Source: Cricetomys ansorgei
Taxonomy: Eukaryota > Chordata > Mammalia > Rodentia > Nesomyidae
Direction: 5' to 3'
Length of the DNA: 64,000 bases
NCBI GenBank assembly: GCA_026225945.1
Contig: JAMJFZ010001133.1
Coordinates: forward strand, 9,382,501-9,446,500
Both the position numbers and the translations under genes were made by a program. Of this stretch, positions 33,296 through 43,115 are shown in pieces. The notes beneath the pieces were generated by a model, which did no database searches, was not told the origin of the DNA, and worked only from the letters and a program-made list of their open reading frames with translations. Each line of letters begins with the position of its first letter. The stretch's first letter is position 1.

Positions 33296-33801
33296 GGGCC
33301 TGGGGATGGACCACAGTCAGCAGAGTGTTTATCTGTACACACAGATACACACAATACACACAGGCCCTGGGTTCAATCCCCAGAGCCGCATAAACTGGAT
33401 TTGGTGGTTGTCGTGGTTTGAATAAGAATGGTCCCCATAGGCTCATTGATTTGAATATTTGGTCACCATGGAGTGGCACTATTTGAAAGGATGAGGAAGT
33501 GTGTCCTTGTTGCAGGAAGTATATCCCTGGGGGAGGGCTTTGAGGTTTCAAAGGTCCATTCCAAGACCAAGCTGTAACCCAGACCCAATTAAACGCTTTC
33601 TGTTACGAGAGTTGCCATGATCACGCTCTCTTCGCAGCAATAGAACACTGACTATGACAGTGGTGCGTGCTTATAGTCCCAACACTTAGGAGGTAGAGAC
33701 ACAAAGATCAGAAGATAAGAAAATCAGAATTCATGGCTATCCTTAACTATATAATGAGTTCAATGCCAGGCTAGACTACATGAGACCCTGTGTCAAAACC
33801 T
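33296..33801 (+). mobile_element. RSINE1/B4 SINE, split by an LTR
   Basis: Head gggcctggggatggaccaca and ccctgggttcaatccccaga lies at 33296-33408. The B1-like body (agtggtgcgtgcttatagtc, gaggtagagacacaaagatc, caggctagactacatgagac, cctgtgtcaaaacc) resumes at 33660. The LTR at 33409-33659 separates the two halves. Short CA-type expansion inside the head. Confidence 0.9.
33409..33659 (+). mobile_element. MaLR solo LTR inserted in RSINE1
   Basis: Begins TGTCGTGGTTTG and ends ACTATGACA. Landmarks: aagaatggtccccataggct, gaatatttggtcaccatgga, gtggcactatttgaaaggat, gtgtccttgttgcaggaagt and caattaaacgctttctgtta. It is flanked by a perfect 5-bp duplication GTGGT (33404-33408, 33660-33664). At 251 bp it is shorter than related copies, with a central deletion. 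Internal proviral sequence has been lost by LTR recombination. Confidence 0.95.
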
Positions 33802-33808
33802 AGAAAGA

Positions 33809-34045
33809 GGAGCTTCAAAGATGGCTCAGTGGTTAAGAGTCTGTAGTGTTCTTGCAGAGGACCTAAATTTGGGTCCCAGAATGCACTTCAGTCAGCTTTA
33901 AACTACCTATAACCCCACTTCCAGGGCATCTGACACCTCTGGCCTTAGCAGGTACCCACAGCCCTGTGTACATACCTTCACAGTGACAGACAGATACACA
34001 GAGAAGAGGGGTTACAAGTAAAATAAAGCTTTAAAACAATTATAT
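33809..34045 (+). mobile_element. B2/B3-class SINE
   Basis: ggagcttcaaagatggctca, gtggttaagagtctgtagtg, gcagaggacctaaatttggg, ctataaccccacttccaggg, a degraded 3' half and an A-rich end. Confidence 0.85.
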
Positions 34046-36913
34046 AAAAAGTTAAAAGAAAGGAAAGTTAAAGGAAGGCAGGTGAAGAAGGAAGGACAAC
34101 TGTATCTGTACTTTACTCAGTTTCTTCTTGCTAAGTAAAAAACTAAACACAGAGCTTACATATTTCAAGTGGTGATTTGCTTGTGGGTTAGTAATTAGGA
34201 CCACTTTCTGTGTGGCACTACCTGGCTTCACTCATGTCTGGGACTGTAACTGGGGTGCCTTAAACATCCTGGGTCAACTCGAGTGTTGGAGTCTTTCTCC
34301 ACCTGCCTCTCATCCCTCAACAGGCAGGACTCTGAAGGATCAAAGTAAAATCCTCAAAGCCTCTTAAAGCCTTGGCTGAGACCTCATGGTAATGCTTCTA
34401 CTTCATTGCATCAATCAAAAGAAGCCACAGGCCAGCCTGGAGGCAGACAATCAGCAAATACATACCCTCATCACAAGAGAGCTTGCAAATAATTTGTGCT
34501 CATTTTAACTAACCCAAAATACTATCCATGTATATTTACAACCTGCAATGTGAACTTCTTTTTAATTAGAAAAGACATTGTTTCATTATGATTACAGAAC
34601 TGAATACTAAAAAATTATTAATTAGTGTGTAAACGTTAAGGAAGACATTGGTCCCACAGTATTTATTATAAAGGGAGAGGAGTTTTTAAAATGTGTTTCA
34701 GTGACATAAAGTGGGTTGTGATATGAGATAATAAAAAGTCTTTTGAAATGTTTTCCATCTGTCTCTCTACTTGAAAGAGAAAGAAAAGGGCAGAAGCAAG
34801 CATGCCGGGAGTTCAGCAGACTCAGAGATGTATGTCAGAACTCTATCGTGCCAGGTGCTCGCTCAAGATGCTCCAAATGATAGAGCTTCCTGTAACAGAA
34901 GATAAAGGAGAGTGTGCCGGCTGACCTATGCAGCTTTTCTGGGCTTAACACTGGATACACATCATACACACATAAGCATAGATAAACATACATGTACATA
35001 TGCATGTATATTTATAAAGAAAGAAAGACTACTCAGAAACCTATATGGCTGTTGAAAAAGAAAAGGAATAACTCCTTAAAGAATTGACTTCTAGCTGTTC
35101 TGTTGTTTCCAAAACTAATTATTCAAGTAAATACTTATAACTCTAAATCTTTTATTTCATTATAGTGGAACCCTTGAATAGTCCACTGATGCTGAATACA
35201 AAAGGCTCCCTTCCAAAGGATTACTCTATGAGAACATTTAAAAGCAGTCATTCTAAATTTGACTGTCCCATCCTGAGTATGTTAGTTGTGAAAACAAAAC
35301 TACAGAATTCTGAAAATGGAATAATGTAAGTCTCGTTTAGTTTTTATCCGTGCTATTGTATCTTACATTGATGAAAGTCTGTTTTCAAAGACTGTTAAAT
35401 CATCGCCTGATGGTATTTATTTGTATTTAGTATCTACTTATAAAAACTGAAGGCTAAACTTATCATGGAAATTTTTGCTTTCCAAAGCTGAGCCATAAAT
35501 TGATAGGAGACTTGCTACTGTGTTCTTGTCGATAGATGATAGATTAACAGATGGGAGCCTAGATAGTGGGGAAACTTGATCAAAGTCAAAAGGCTTCTTA
35601 CAAAATCAAGAAAAAAACTTTCCCACTTATAAGAATGCACTGTGGAGGCTGGAAAGCCTTAAATCAAACCCGGATAGCAGATATTTCTTCTCACTGTTAT
35701 GATAAGGTGTTAAGGAACTGATTTACTCTCTTATTTGAAACAATTGAGGAAAATACATGAAAATAAAAAAGTAAGACACAACACGAGGCAATGCATGAAT
35801 CTGGGGACAAGGGAAATAAAAGAAGCCCTGATACCTTATCTAATGGACTAAAGAGAGAATCCAGGAGGCTGGCCATGGAGGAGACCCCAGGAAGAAGTCT
35901 TCTTTGAAGAATGGACCTCAGGGTCCAACCAAAGATGGAATGCTAGAGTCTGTGGACCAGGACACCAGGGAAGGGACAAGTAGCTGCAAAAATAGACAAC
36001 AGATATCAGAGCAGGGTACTGCTTGAATTTCCCAAATAGAATTGGTCACTCTATGTGGCAGAAAACTATCTGAAGCTAAGGAAAAAAGAAAATCCATAAA
36101 ATATCTAAGAAAATGTCCCTTGGGACTCACACAGATAAGCACTAGTGTCTTCGCAATAGCCAGCAGAAAGTCACTGAGAGGATCTGTGGAGGATCCTCAC
36201 TGCCTAGGGAGTGGGGAAAAATTAAACACAGATCTGGCTCCATCTAACTAAGCTTATACACAATCTGAAAAGAGCAAACTCTGTTCAAGTGATTTGATTG
36301 CATTCTAAAACAAAGACACGGAGTATTTATAACATTTTCAAAGTTATCCAGAACCAACATGGTAAATCATAATGTCTCCCATCTATTCAAAAACATTACC
36401 AAGCAGGATCCTCAGTAGTGGATACAGACTGTTACTGGTCTGAGTTGCCTTAAGAGGCCTTAGGGGCAGCCCTGAAAGCCCTGAAAGTCAGTCCTGTCTT
36501 AGACCTTGTGCTGCTCCCAGTCCACGCTCCTCGCAGTCACACAGGGTGCCTTTGGGAAGCTCCAGGACTTTCAGTTTCCAGAGTTCACACTGTCTGTGTC
36601 ATCATGTTTATCTGTACCAAGCTATAGGACAAGGACAATACGATTATGCATTGACACAAGGCCACGCCCACTATCTAGAAGATCCACCTCTTAAAGTAAT
36701 GGAGTTTACTTAGATTAATGCAAGTACATTTGAAAGCACGGTGCTCAGAAATGACCCATCTCAGATGACTGTGGTATCCTATACATACCCAATCATAATC
36801 TCCTGGATACGAGATAGGACCTTTGCTGGTAAGTGACTCCCAGTGCTCAGGCTGCCCTTCATCATTCCCATTTGTATAAAATAAAATTTACCAGGTGCTA
36901 AAAGAGAAAGATA
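34046..36913. other. Unassigned non-coding sequence
   Basis: About 2.9 kb without a recognised gene or confident repeat. The part from 34150 to 34450 may be an old LTR or LINE remnant, and that at 34970-35035 looks like a degraded SINE tail. Short frames near 35918-36251 and 36506-36694 are motif-free. Confidence 0.4.
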
Positions 36914-37266
36914 TGGTTCTGGTGGTTTGAATGAGAATGCCCCCCACAGATTCTATATTTAATGTTTGGTTCCTAGTTGGTTGTACTGTTTAGGAAGGAT
37001 TAAGAGGTGTGGCCTTGTTGAAGGAGATGTGTCACTTGGGGTGGGCTTTGAGAGTTTCAAAAGTCCATAGCAGACTCTGTCTTACTCTCTTTCTTTCTTC
37101 TGCCTTTGGATCAGGATGTAAGCCGTTCCAGCCCCAGGCCCGACTACTCACTGCCATAGTGCTCATGGCAGCTCGATCCTCTGAACAAGCTCCCAGTTAA
37201 TGCTTCCTTTTATAAGTAACCTTGGTCATGGTGTCTTTCCACAGCAATAGAACAGTAACTGAGACA
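36914..37266 (+). mobile_element. MaLR-type solo LTR
   Basis: Same family group as the copy at 33409: ggtggtttgaatgagaatgc, taagaggtgtggccttgttg, gtgtcacttggggtgggctt, tttggatcaggatgtaagcc, ccttggtcatggtgtctttc, then acagcaatagaacagtaact ending gagaca. Target duplication not clear. Confidence 0.9.
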
Positions 37267-38008
37267 ATGATCTACAATGAAGCAGAAAAAATTAGAAAAA
37301 AAAAACTGACTTAGAAATAACACAGTTTGTAGGTTAGCTGATCAATATATTAAGATTATTATTATAAGTCTAACACATACTTGAGAGAGCTAGAGGAAAA
37401 CTATGCGTGTTAATAGACATATGAAATTTTCATTTAAAACACAAAATAAAAACCTCAGAGATAAAAATATAGTGACTAAGAAGAATACATCAAACACAAT
37501 TAATAGCAAATTAGACATTGCAGAAGAAAAAAGAATTAACTTGAAGATAACAGGAGAAATCACTGAAACTAAGCCAGAGAGAAAGGTGATTCTGTAATGC
37601 ACAGTGCAACAACAAGCTTTAAAAGGGACACTACTTACATTAGTCGCCAGAGGAAATGAAAAAGGAAATAGAAAAAAATTAAATAATTGCTGAATTTGTT
37701 CCCCACTTGATAAAAATAGAAATCTATAGATCCAAGGAGCTACAGAAGCTTAGTCTAAGCCTTAAAACATAGATACACAAAGTTGTGCTGCATTAAATTG
37801 CTTAAAGCCAGCTAAGAAGAAAAAGAATCTTGAAATCATCCAGAGTATAAAGAATTATTATAGACAGGATAAAGAAGGATGTAAGGGGCTTCCCCTTGAC
37901 AACATATAGCCAGAAAATACAGAACAATATAATGAAATACCAAACAATAAATAGGAGCCAATCTAGAATTCCACACTTAAAATATGAAGGTGAAATAAAA
38001 AATTTTCA

Positions 38009-38177
38009 GGGAGCTGCAGAGATGGCTCAGCAGTTAAAACCCTTGCTGTTCTTTCACAGGACCAAGGTTAGTTCCCAAAATCAGCATCATGCAGCTCACA
38101 ACCTCCTGCAACCTCAGCTCTGGGGACCCAGTGCTCTCTTCTGGCCTCTGCAGGCAGCTACATGGACATGCACACGC

Positions 38178-38228
<51 letters not shown>

Positions 38229-38279
38229 CTAAGTAATTAATTAATTAATTAACTTAATTAAAATCTTTTTTTAAAAAAA
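38009..38279 (+). mobile_element. B2/B3-class SINE inserted in L1M
   Basis: gggagctgcagagatggctc, agcagttaaaacccttgctg, cttctggcctctgcaggcag, then a long CA repeat and ATTA-rich tail. L1 sequence continues on both sides. Flanks aattttcag and actttcaaa may be a decayed target duplication. Confidence 0.9.
38167..38252. repeat. (CA)n plus (ATTA)n microsatellite
   Basis: About 29 CA units followed by four ATTA units, within the B2/B3 tail. Confidence 0.97.
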
Positions 38280-38375
38280 TACTTTCAAACTTGAATGAAC
38301 TCACCCCCAGAAGACTTTCTGTACAAGAAATACTGAAGAATGATGTTTTGGCTGAAGAAAAGGAACCCAAACAAA

Positions 38376-38400
38376 AACAAAAAAAAAAAAAAAACAATAA
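38376..38400. repeat. Poly-A tract
   Basis: A16-type run bordered by CAAAAACAAT, inside the L1M block. Confidence 0.9.
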
Positions 38401-39109
38401 AAACCCACGTCTACACAAAGGAAGGACAAGTTCCAGAAATGGGATATATATATATAGGAAAATACAAAGCCACTCATCTTAGTTCCAAAGTGGTCTTCAA
38501 AACTGATTAAAGTGGGTATGCTTTGTAATTTGTAACACTGCAGAACCTTATCTACATAGAGGCCACAAGGCTAGGAATAGAACCATACTGCTATGGGGCT
38601 CTTTTAAATGCATAAAGTAATGTGGTATCAGTTGTCAAGAAGCAAGCTTGGTATGCATGTTATGAACCATGCAACAAACACTGAAATTTTAAACCAAAAA
38701 TGAGAGCTGGCAATCCAACCAAGCAGACAAAGTGAAATCATGTCATTACAAACAGTGTGAAAGAAAGCAAAATAGAAAAAAGAGCCCGTGGCACTGAGAG
38801 AAAACAGATACAGTGAGGTGGTAGATCTTAATTATTGTCTTAAATCTTATTAATAATCACATTAAATATAAATGACTCAAACATCACAATCGAAAAGCAG
38901 GAATGATTCAACTAGATGTTTTAAAAAAGCAAAAGCCATTATTATTCATATTTAATCATATTTTCGTAGTAAAATGGAAATGCGATTTTCCACAAGAACA
39001 CCAATTTAAGAATCAGAACAGAAATGGGCTAAAAGAATGAAGGATACTCAATACTGATAGCAGTCCAATAGTATGAAGAACCTGGCAGAGTTCCATTTTA
39101 AAAGCTCTT

Positions 39110-39325
39110 ATGAGATCTCTTGGCGAGACGGATGGGGTAAAATTACTTACAACCAAGGCTCACACCCTGAGTTCAATCCTGGAGACCCACATAGTTGATG
39201 AAAAGAACCAATTCTCACAAGTTGTCCCCTGGCCTCCACACACATGGGATGGTACACACACATGCACACAGACAAATCCCTGCACACACATGCACACAAT
39301 AAATAACTTCAGTTTTTAAAAAATA
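39110..39325 (+). mobile_element. B3 SINE
   Basis: ttggcgagacggatggggta, gctcacaccctgagttcaat, gatgaaaagaaccaattctc, gttgtcccctggcctccaca, CA-rich tail and aataaataac. It closes the L1M block. Confidence 0.85.
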
Positions 39326-40574
39326 GAAATTCTTGCTACTTGTGTGTTTAAAAAAAAAATCTTAGATGCTTTTTCTCTTTTAATTTTAGAGCTGCCTGTG
39401 AGGATGATGACTACATAGTCACACACTAGTTCCTTGGGGTAACAGGAGAATGAAAGTTGGAATGAGGAGTAGAAAAATGTCTCTCTTTCTATTTTATTTC
39501 TTTCCTTTGGCCTCCCTTTTCTCTATTGACTGAACAGTAAAAGAAAACAGCAACATAATCCTGAGGTCTTTTTGCTCAGTATACCAGCCACATCATCGAT
39601 CCACTATCACCAAGTATATAAAGCAATGTTTGCTTCAGTGGCTCTAAGCTTCCCTCCAAATAAACATACAGGGTTGAAAGAAGATGCCTACAAAGGTAAG
39701 CTTAATAGAAAACACACTTTAAGTTTGTTCTATTTCCCCACTCTGTGTCTCTCATAAATAACATGTAGCTGGATTGGGTTGTTTTGTTATAACAAGATTG
39801 TTAAATATTTTTGGCTAATTCAAAGTTTTCTGTCGAGTTATCTCTTAAGGGCATTTGATCCTGTGCAGGGGCAGGGTAACATTAAAGAGGGTAAATGTAT
39901 AAATACTCAGCAGCATGACCTGTGCTTCATTTAACTATTGTCTATTTTCTTGTGATCTAAGGCTTATCAGTCCTTCTAAAATTGATAAGTGTGGAAGTGT
40001 GGCCAGGGTTGTGGGATGTGAAGCGGTATAAGGAACCAGATGTGGTCCACAAGTGAGCAAAACTGGAATAAAAGTACAAGATCTTTGTGTGTCTAAATTT
40101 GATTGAAGAAAAATGGAGACTGAACAAGGGAAGGATTCCCAGCAGCTGGACCTCAGATACAAGAAACAAGAGATGGTGAAGAGAGGATTGTGTGTCCATT
40201 GAATGAATCCATGCTGCAATTGGCAGTGGCTAGGCAAAAAGACAGGGGAAGGGAAAGTAAAGTGCAGGAGGTAAGGAAGCTGGGGAAGACAAGTACAGTA
40301 GTACAGCTTCTAAATGGCCCTCAAGAACACCCCAAGCACAATCCTCCGGCATCCAATAGAGACTGAACAGCTTCCATTCCTTTCTAGAACTGATCAGTTT
40401 GGAACTAGTAGTTACACATCTTGAACCCCAGACTAAGAATACCGCACATCTCATGAGCATCCAGATGAGCAAAGAAAAAGTACACCAATGACAAAACCTA
40501 TGAAGGGAACAGTGATCAAAAGGAACTTTTAAAATTCTAGTTCTCAGACTTACATCAATCCACGAGCAAATATC
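39326..40574. other. Unassigned non-coding sequence
   Basis: No repeat family recognised. Minus-strand frames at 39935-40237 and 40230-40472 have no supporting motif. Confidence 0.45.
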
Positions 40575-40700
40575 CCAATTTTATCCATTTTATCCATTAG
40601 AAACAGAGGCACTAGTCATTTAAATATACACCAAGGTCAAATCCTTGTGCCCAGTGATGTATGAACAAGAGCCAATTAAACAACAGAGCCCAAGATGGTT
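40575..40700 (-). mobile_element. MIR SINE remnant, antisense
   Basis: ttttatccattagaaacaga with ggcactag and aggtcaaatccttgtgcc are in reverse-MIR order. Weak. Confidence 0.45.
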
Positions 40701-40842
40701 TCATTAAATCACGGCATAAGAATCCTTGAAGGCTCCCAAACAGTGTTTATAAAAACTTAGGTGGACAATGGAAGCTATCCACTGAGGGTTTAAAGAAGGG
40801 TGCTGGTGTGGGACTTTATGTTTAGAAATGATTCCTCTAATG

Positions 40843-41067
40843 CAGTGGTTTTCAACCTGTGGGTTGTGACCCCTTTGTGGGGTCAAACAACCCTTTCATA
40901 GGGGTTGCCTAAGACCATCTGCATATCAGATATCTACTTTACAATTCATAACAGTAGCAAAATTATAGTTATAAAGCAGCAACAAAAATAATTTTATGAT
41001 TGGGAGTCATCACAACATGAGGAACTGTATCAAAGGGTCATTGCATTAGGAGAGTTGAGAACCACTG
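40843..41067. mobile_element. URR1 hAT-Charlie DNA transposon (MITE), complete
   Basis: 225-bp non-autonomous rodent element. Terminal inverted repeats: CAGTGGTTTTCAACC at left, and at right the complement of CAGTGGTTCTCAACT. The internal blocks cataacagtagcaaaattat, aaaaataattttatgattgg and caacatgaggaactgtatca are diagnostic. It is flanked by 8-bp duplications CTCTAATG (40835-40842) and CTCTAAGG (41068-41075), the hAT size and NTCTARAN-like sequence. No transposase coding capacity. Confidence 0.97.
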
Positions 41068-41354
41068 CTCTAAGGTGATGAGAGAAATGAGGTTAGAAAC
41101 CCTCTCCAGGCACAAAGGGCAGGAAGGCATAGGGAGAATCACAGGTGAGCTACAAGAAGGGCAAAAGCACATGGGATATTAGGTATACTGGTGCAGGGCC
41201 AGAAAAGCTGGAGACTCACTGGAAAGAAACAGTCTTTGCAGATCTCATTCCCACACCTGAGACTCAGACACATAAAATCCTTCTGTCAGCTTAATGTCAA
41301 GCTGTAAACTCAAGCACATTCTTGAATAATCCCTTATGATATCAGTAGCTGTTA

Positions 41355-41515
41355 AGTATTTACCATACTTTATATCTCTAATAAACACAGTAAACATATC
41401 ATCACAGTCTTCATGGCCAGAAATAGATCGAGTCTCAGCCCATTTAAAGATAAGGAAATTGAAGCTCCAAGTTAAACCCTTTGCAATAGACTCTAGCTCT
41501 GCTTTCTATCAAATT
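41355..41515 (-). mobile_element. MIR SINE remnant, antisense
   Basis: The segment catttaaagataaggaaatt with gaagctccaagttaa, then ctagctctgctttctatc, follows reverse-MIR order. Confidence 0.5.
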
Positions 41516-41720
41516 CTATATGGTAACTAGTGACCTGGGCTACCTCTCTTGAGACTGGACTAAAATAATTCTTTGGGGGCATATTAAAGTCAAGAGGATA
41601 AGATTAAAGAATTGTATTGTCCAATCTTGGGAAACTGCTAGAGAAAATATTTTTCCCATGAACCAGCAAGAGGAAGAAAAGGAGAAACATGAACAGAAGG
41701 GAGGAAAGGGGAACAGTGGG

Positions 41721-41885
41721 GGTTAGTTTTAAATGTCAGCTTGCCACAACTTGCGTCAGCTGAGAAGAGACTCTCAAGCAATTGTCTGCCAGGTTGATCT
41801 GTAGTCATGTCCGTGAGCGATAGTCTTGATTATCGACTGATGTAAGAAGAGTCAGCCCATTGTGGGTGGAAGAATACCCATCCTT
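41721..41885 (+). mobile_element. MaLR LTR 5' fragment
   Basis: gttagttttaaatgtcagct, ctctcaagcaattgtctgcc, gtcttgattatcgactgatg and cagcccattgtgggtggaag are the LTR 5' half. The 3' half is missing. Confidence 0.75.
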
Positions 41886-41904
41886 TACCTAACAAAGATC
41901 ACTT

Positions 41905-42212
41905 GCAGGAAGCAGCTCTTACTGAGGCTCAGGGTTTCAGAGGGTTTGGTCCACCATGACAGTGAGGTTATGACAGAACAGACCAGGGAGTCAGGAGAGA
42001 TCAGAAGCAGACAAACGGACCTACCGCAGTTTTCATGCTGTCTCTTTTTTGTCCCCTTTATTCCAGATATACCCCCAGATCATGGGATAGCAAGATGGGT
42101 CAGCCTTATGGTTCACCCTCCGTAAAAACCCTCATAGAAACATCCAGGAGTGCACCTCAGTCTCCTTAATGACTTTTAAGTCCATTCGAGCTGACGATCA
42201 GGATTAATACAT
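41905..42212 (-). mobile_element. MaLR LTR, antisense
   Basis: tcagagggtttggtccacca, gaggttatgacagaacagac, tcatgggatagcaagatggg, ggagtgcacctcagtctcct and cgagctgacgatcaggatta: the complete reverse order of a related LTR, with its 5' end at the right. Confidence 0.7.
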
Positions 42213-42639
42213 GGCATGAAGACAATTTACATTTGGCAAATGCTGGACTAAGCAGTATGTGTTCAAGACGAAGAAATAAGGGAAGAGAAAACAGGGAGGA
42301 GGAAAGAAAAGGGGGGACATATATGGTCCTTCCTCCTAAGATTTAAGGAGGGAAGACAGGAAAAGATACTATGATACTGCCGAAAACCTGAGCTGGCATA
42401 GATGCAGCCCCTGGGCCTAGGCGAGAAGGAAAAAGGAGCTGATTTATGGAGACCTCGGGATGAGTATGCCTATGATCTTTCCTGAATGTAGATATTGACT
42501 CATTACTATCTCTAAAATTCATCCCCACTTTCCTATCTCTACTGTCACCATCTGAGGGCAGACCCCACAGTATTTTATCTGAACAACTGGCTCACCCATT
42601 CCTCAGTTCCTCGACTCACAACTTCCAGTCATTGAAACC
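42213..42639. other. Unassigned sequence, purine-rich at left
   Basis: GGA/GAA-rich tract at about 42265-42320, then nothing recognised. Confidence 0.45.
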
Positions 42640-43115
42640 CAAGTCAAGGAGCGACTGACTGCACTGCTGTGTTAAAATCCTTCTTTGGCTCTCGGTGCCA
42701 TGAGAACGCAGGCTGTCCAATACTGGCCCCAGTCTACTTACTGCTTCAACTGCGCCATGCTCATGTGCAACCTATACTCCAGTAATACCAAAGTATCTTC
42801 CGTCCTCAAGTGAGTCAGGATCTCTCATGCCATTGTGCTTTCCCATACACATTCCCTCTGCGTGGAAACCACTCCTCCTCGGTCTCTAGCTGATTAATTA
42901 TGACCATCCATGGAGGATGTACCCAAAGAGTTAACTATTTCCCATCCCGCTGTCCCCCCCTGCTGTATCTAGGCACATCACTGTCAACCTACCTCTGTCT
43001 CCCTGACTGGACTCTTGCTGGAGTCCAACACACACAGGAGACACAAGGCATCATTAGTTTCTGTCTGGCACGGTAACTGACACATCTAGGCATGTGATAT
43101 GTGTTTGTGAAGATT
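42640..43115 (+). mobile_element. L2 LINE 3' region
   Basis: gttaaaatccttctttggct, tgcgccatgctcatgtgcaa, cacattccctctgcgtggaa, accactcctcctcg, then the AT-to-CT-rich spacer and ctgtctggcacggtaactga. This is the order of the L2 ORF C-terminus and 3' UTR. Confidence 0.7.

Larger units (their letters stand above)
37300..39095 (+). mobile_element. Old L1M LINE, ORF1 to inter-ORF/early ORF2 region
   Basis: Sense-strand L1 landmarks: aatagcaaattagacattgc with agaagaaaaaagaat (ORF1), aatatgaaggtgaaataaaa, then after the SINE gactttctgtacaagaaata with ctgaagaatg, and finally attaaatataaatgactcaa acatcac (region ahead of ORF2). The order matches old L1M elements. Multiple frameshifts make it non-functional. 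It is split by a B2/B3 at 38009-38279. Confidence 0.75.

Noticed and set aside
33213..33551. 112-residue minus-strand frame
   Set aside because: Covers the RSINE1 head and the inserted MaLR LTR.
34150..34450. Possible old LTR or LINE remnant
   Set aside because: Resembles a mammalian repeat in places, but no consistent order of landmarks could be established.
36914..37266. Target duplication for this solo LTR
   Set aside because: Several 5-bp pairings were tried at both ends; none matches well enough to claim.
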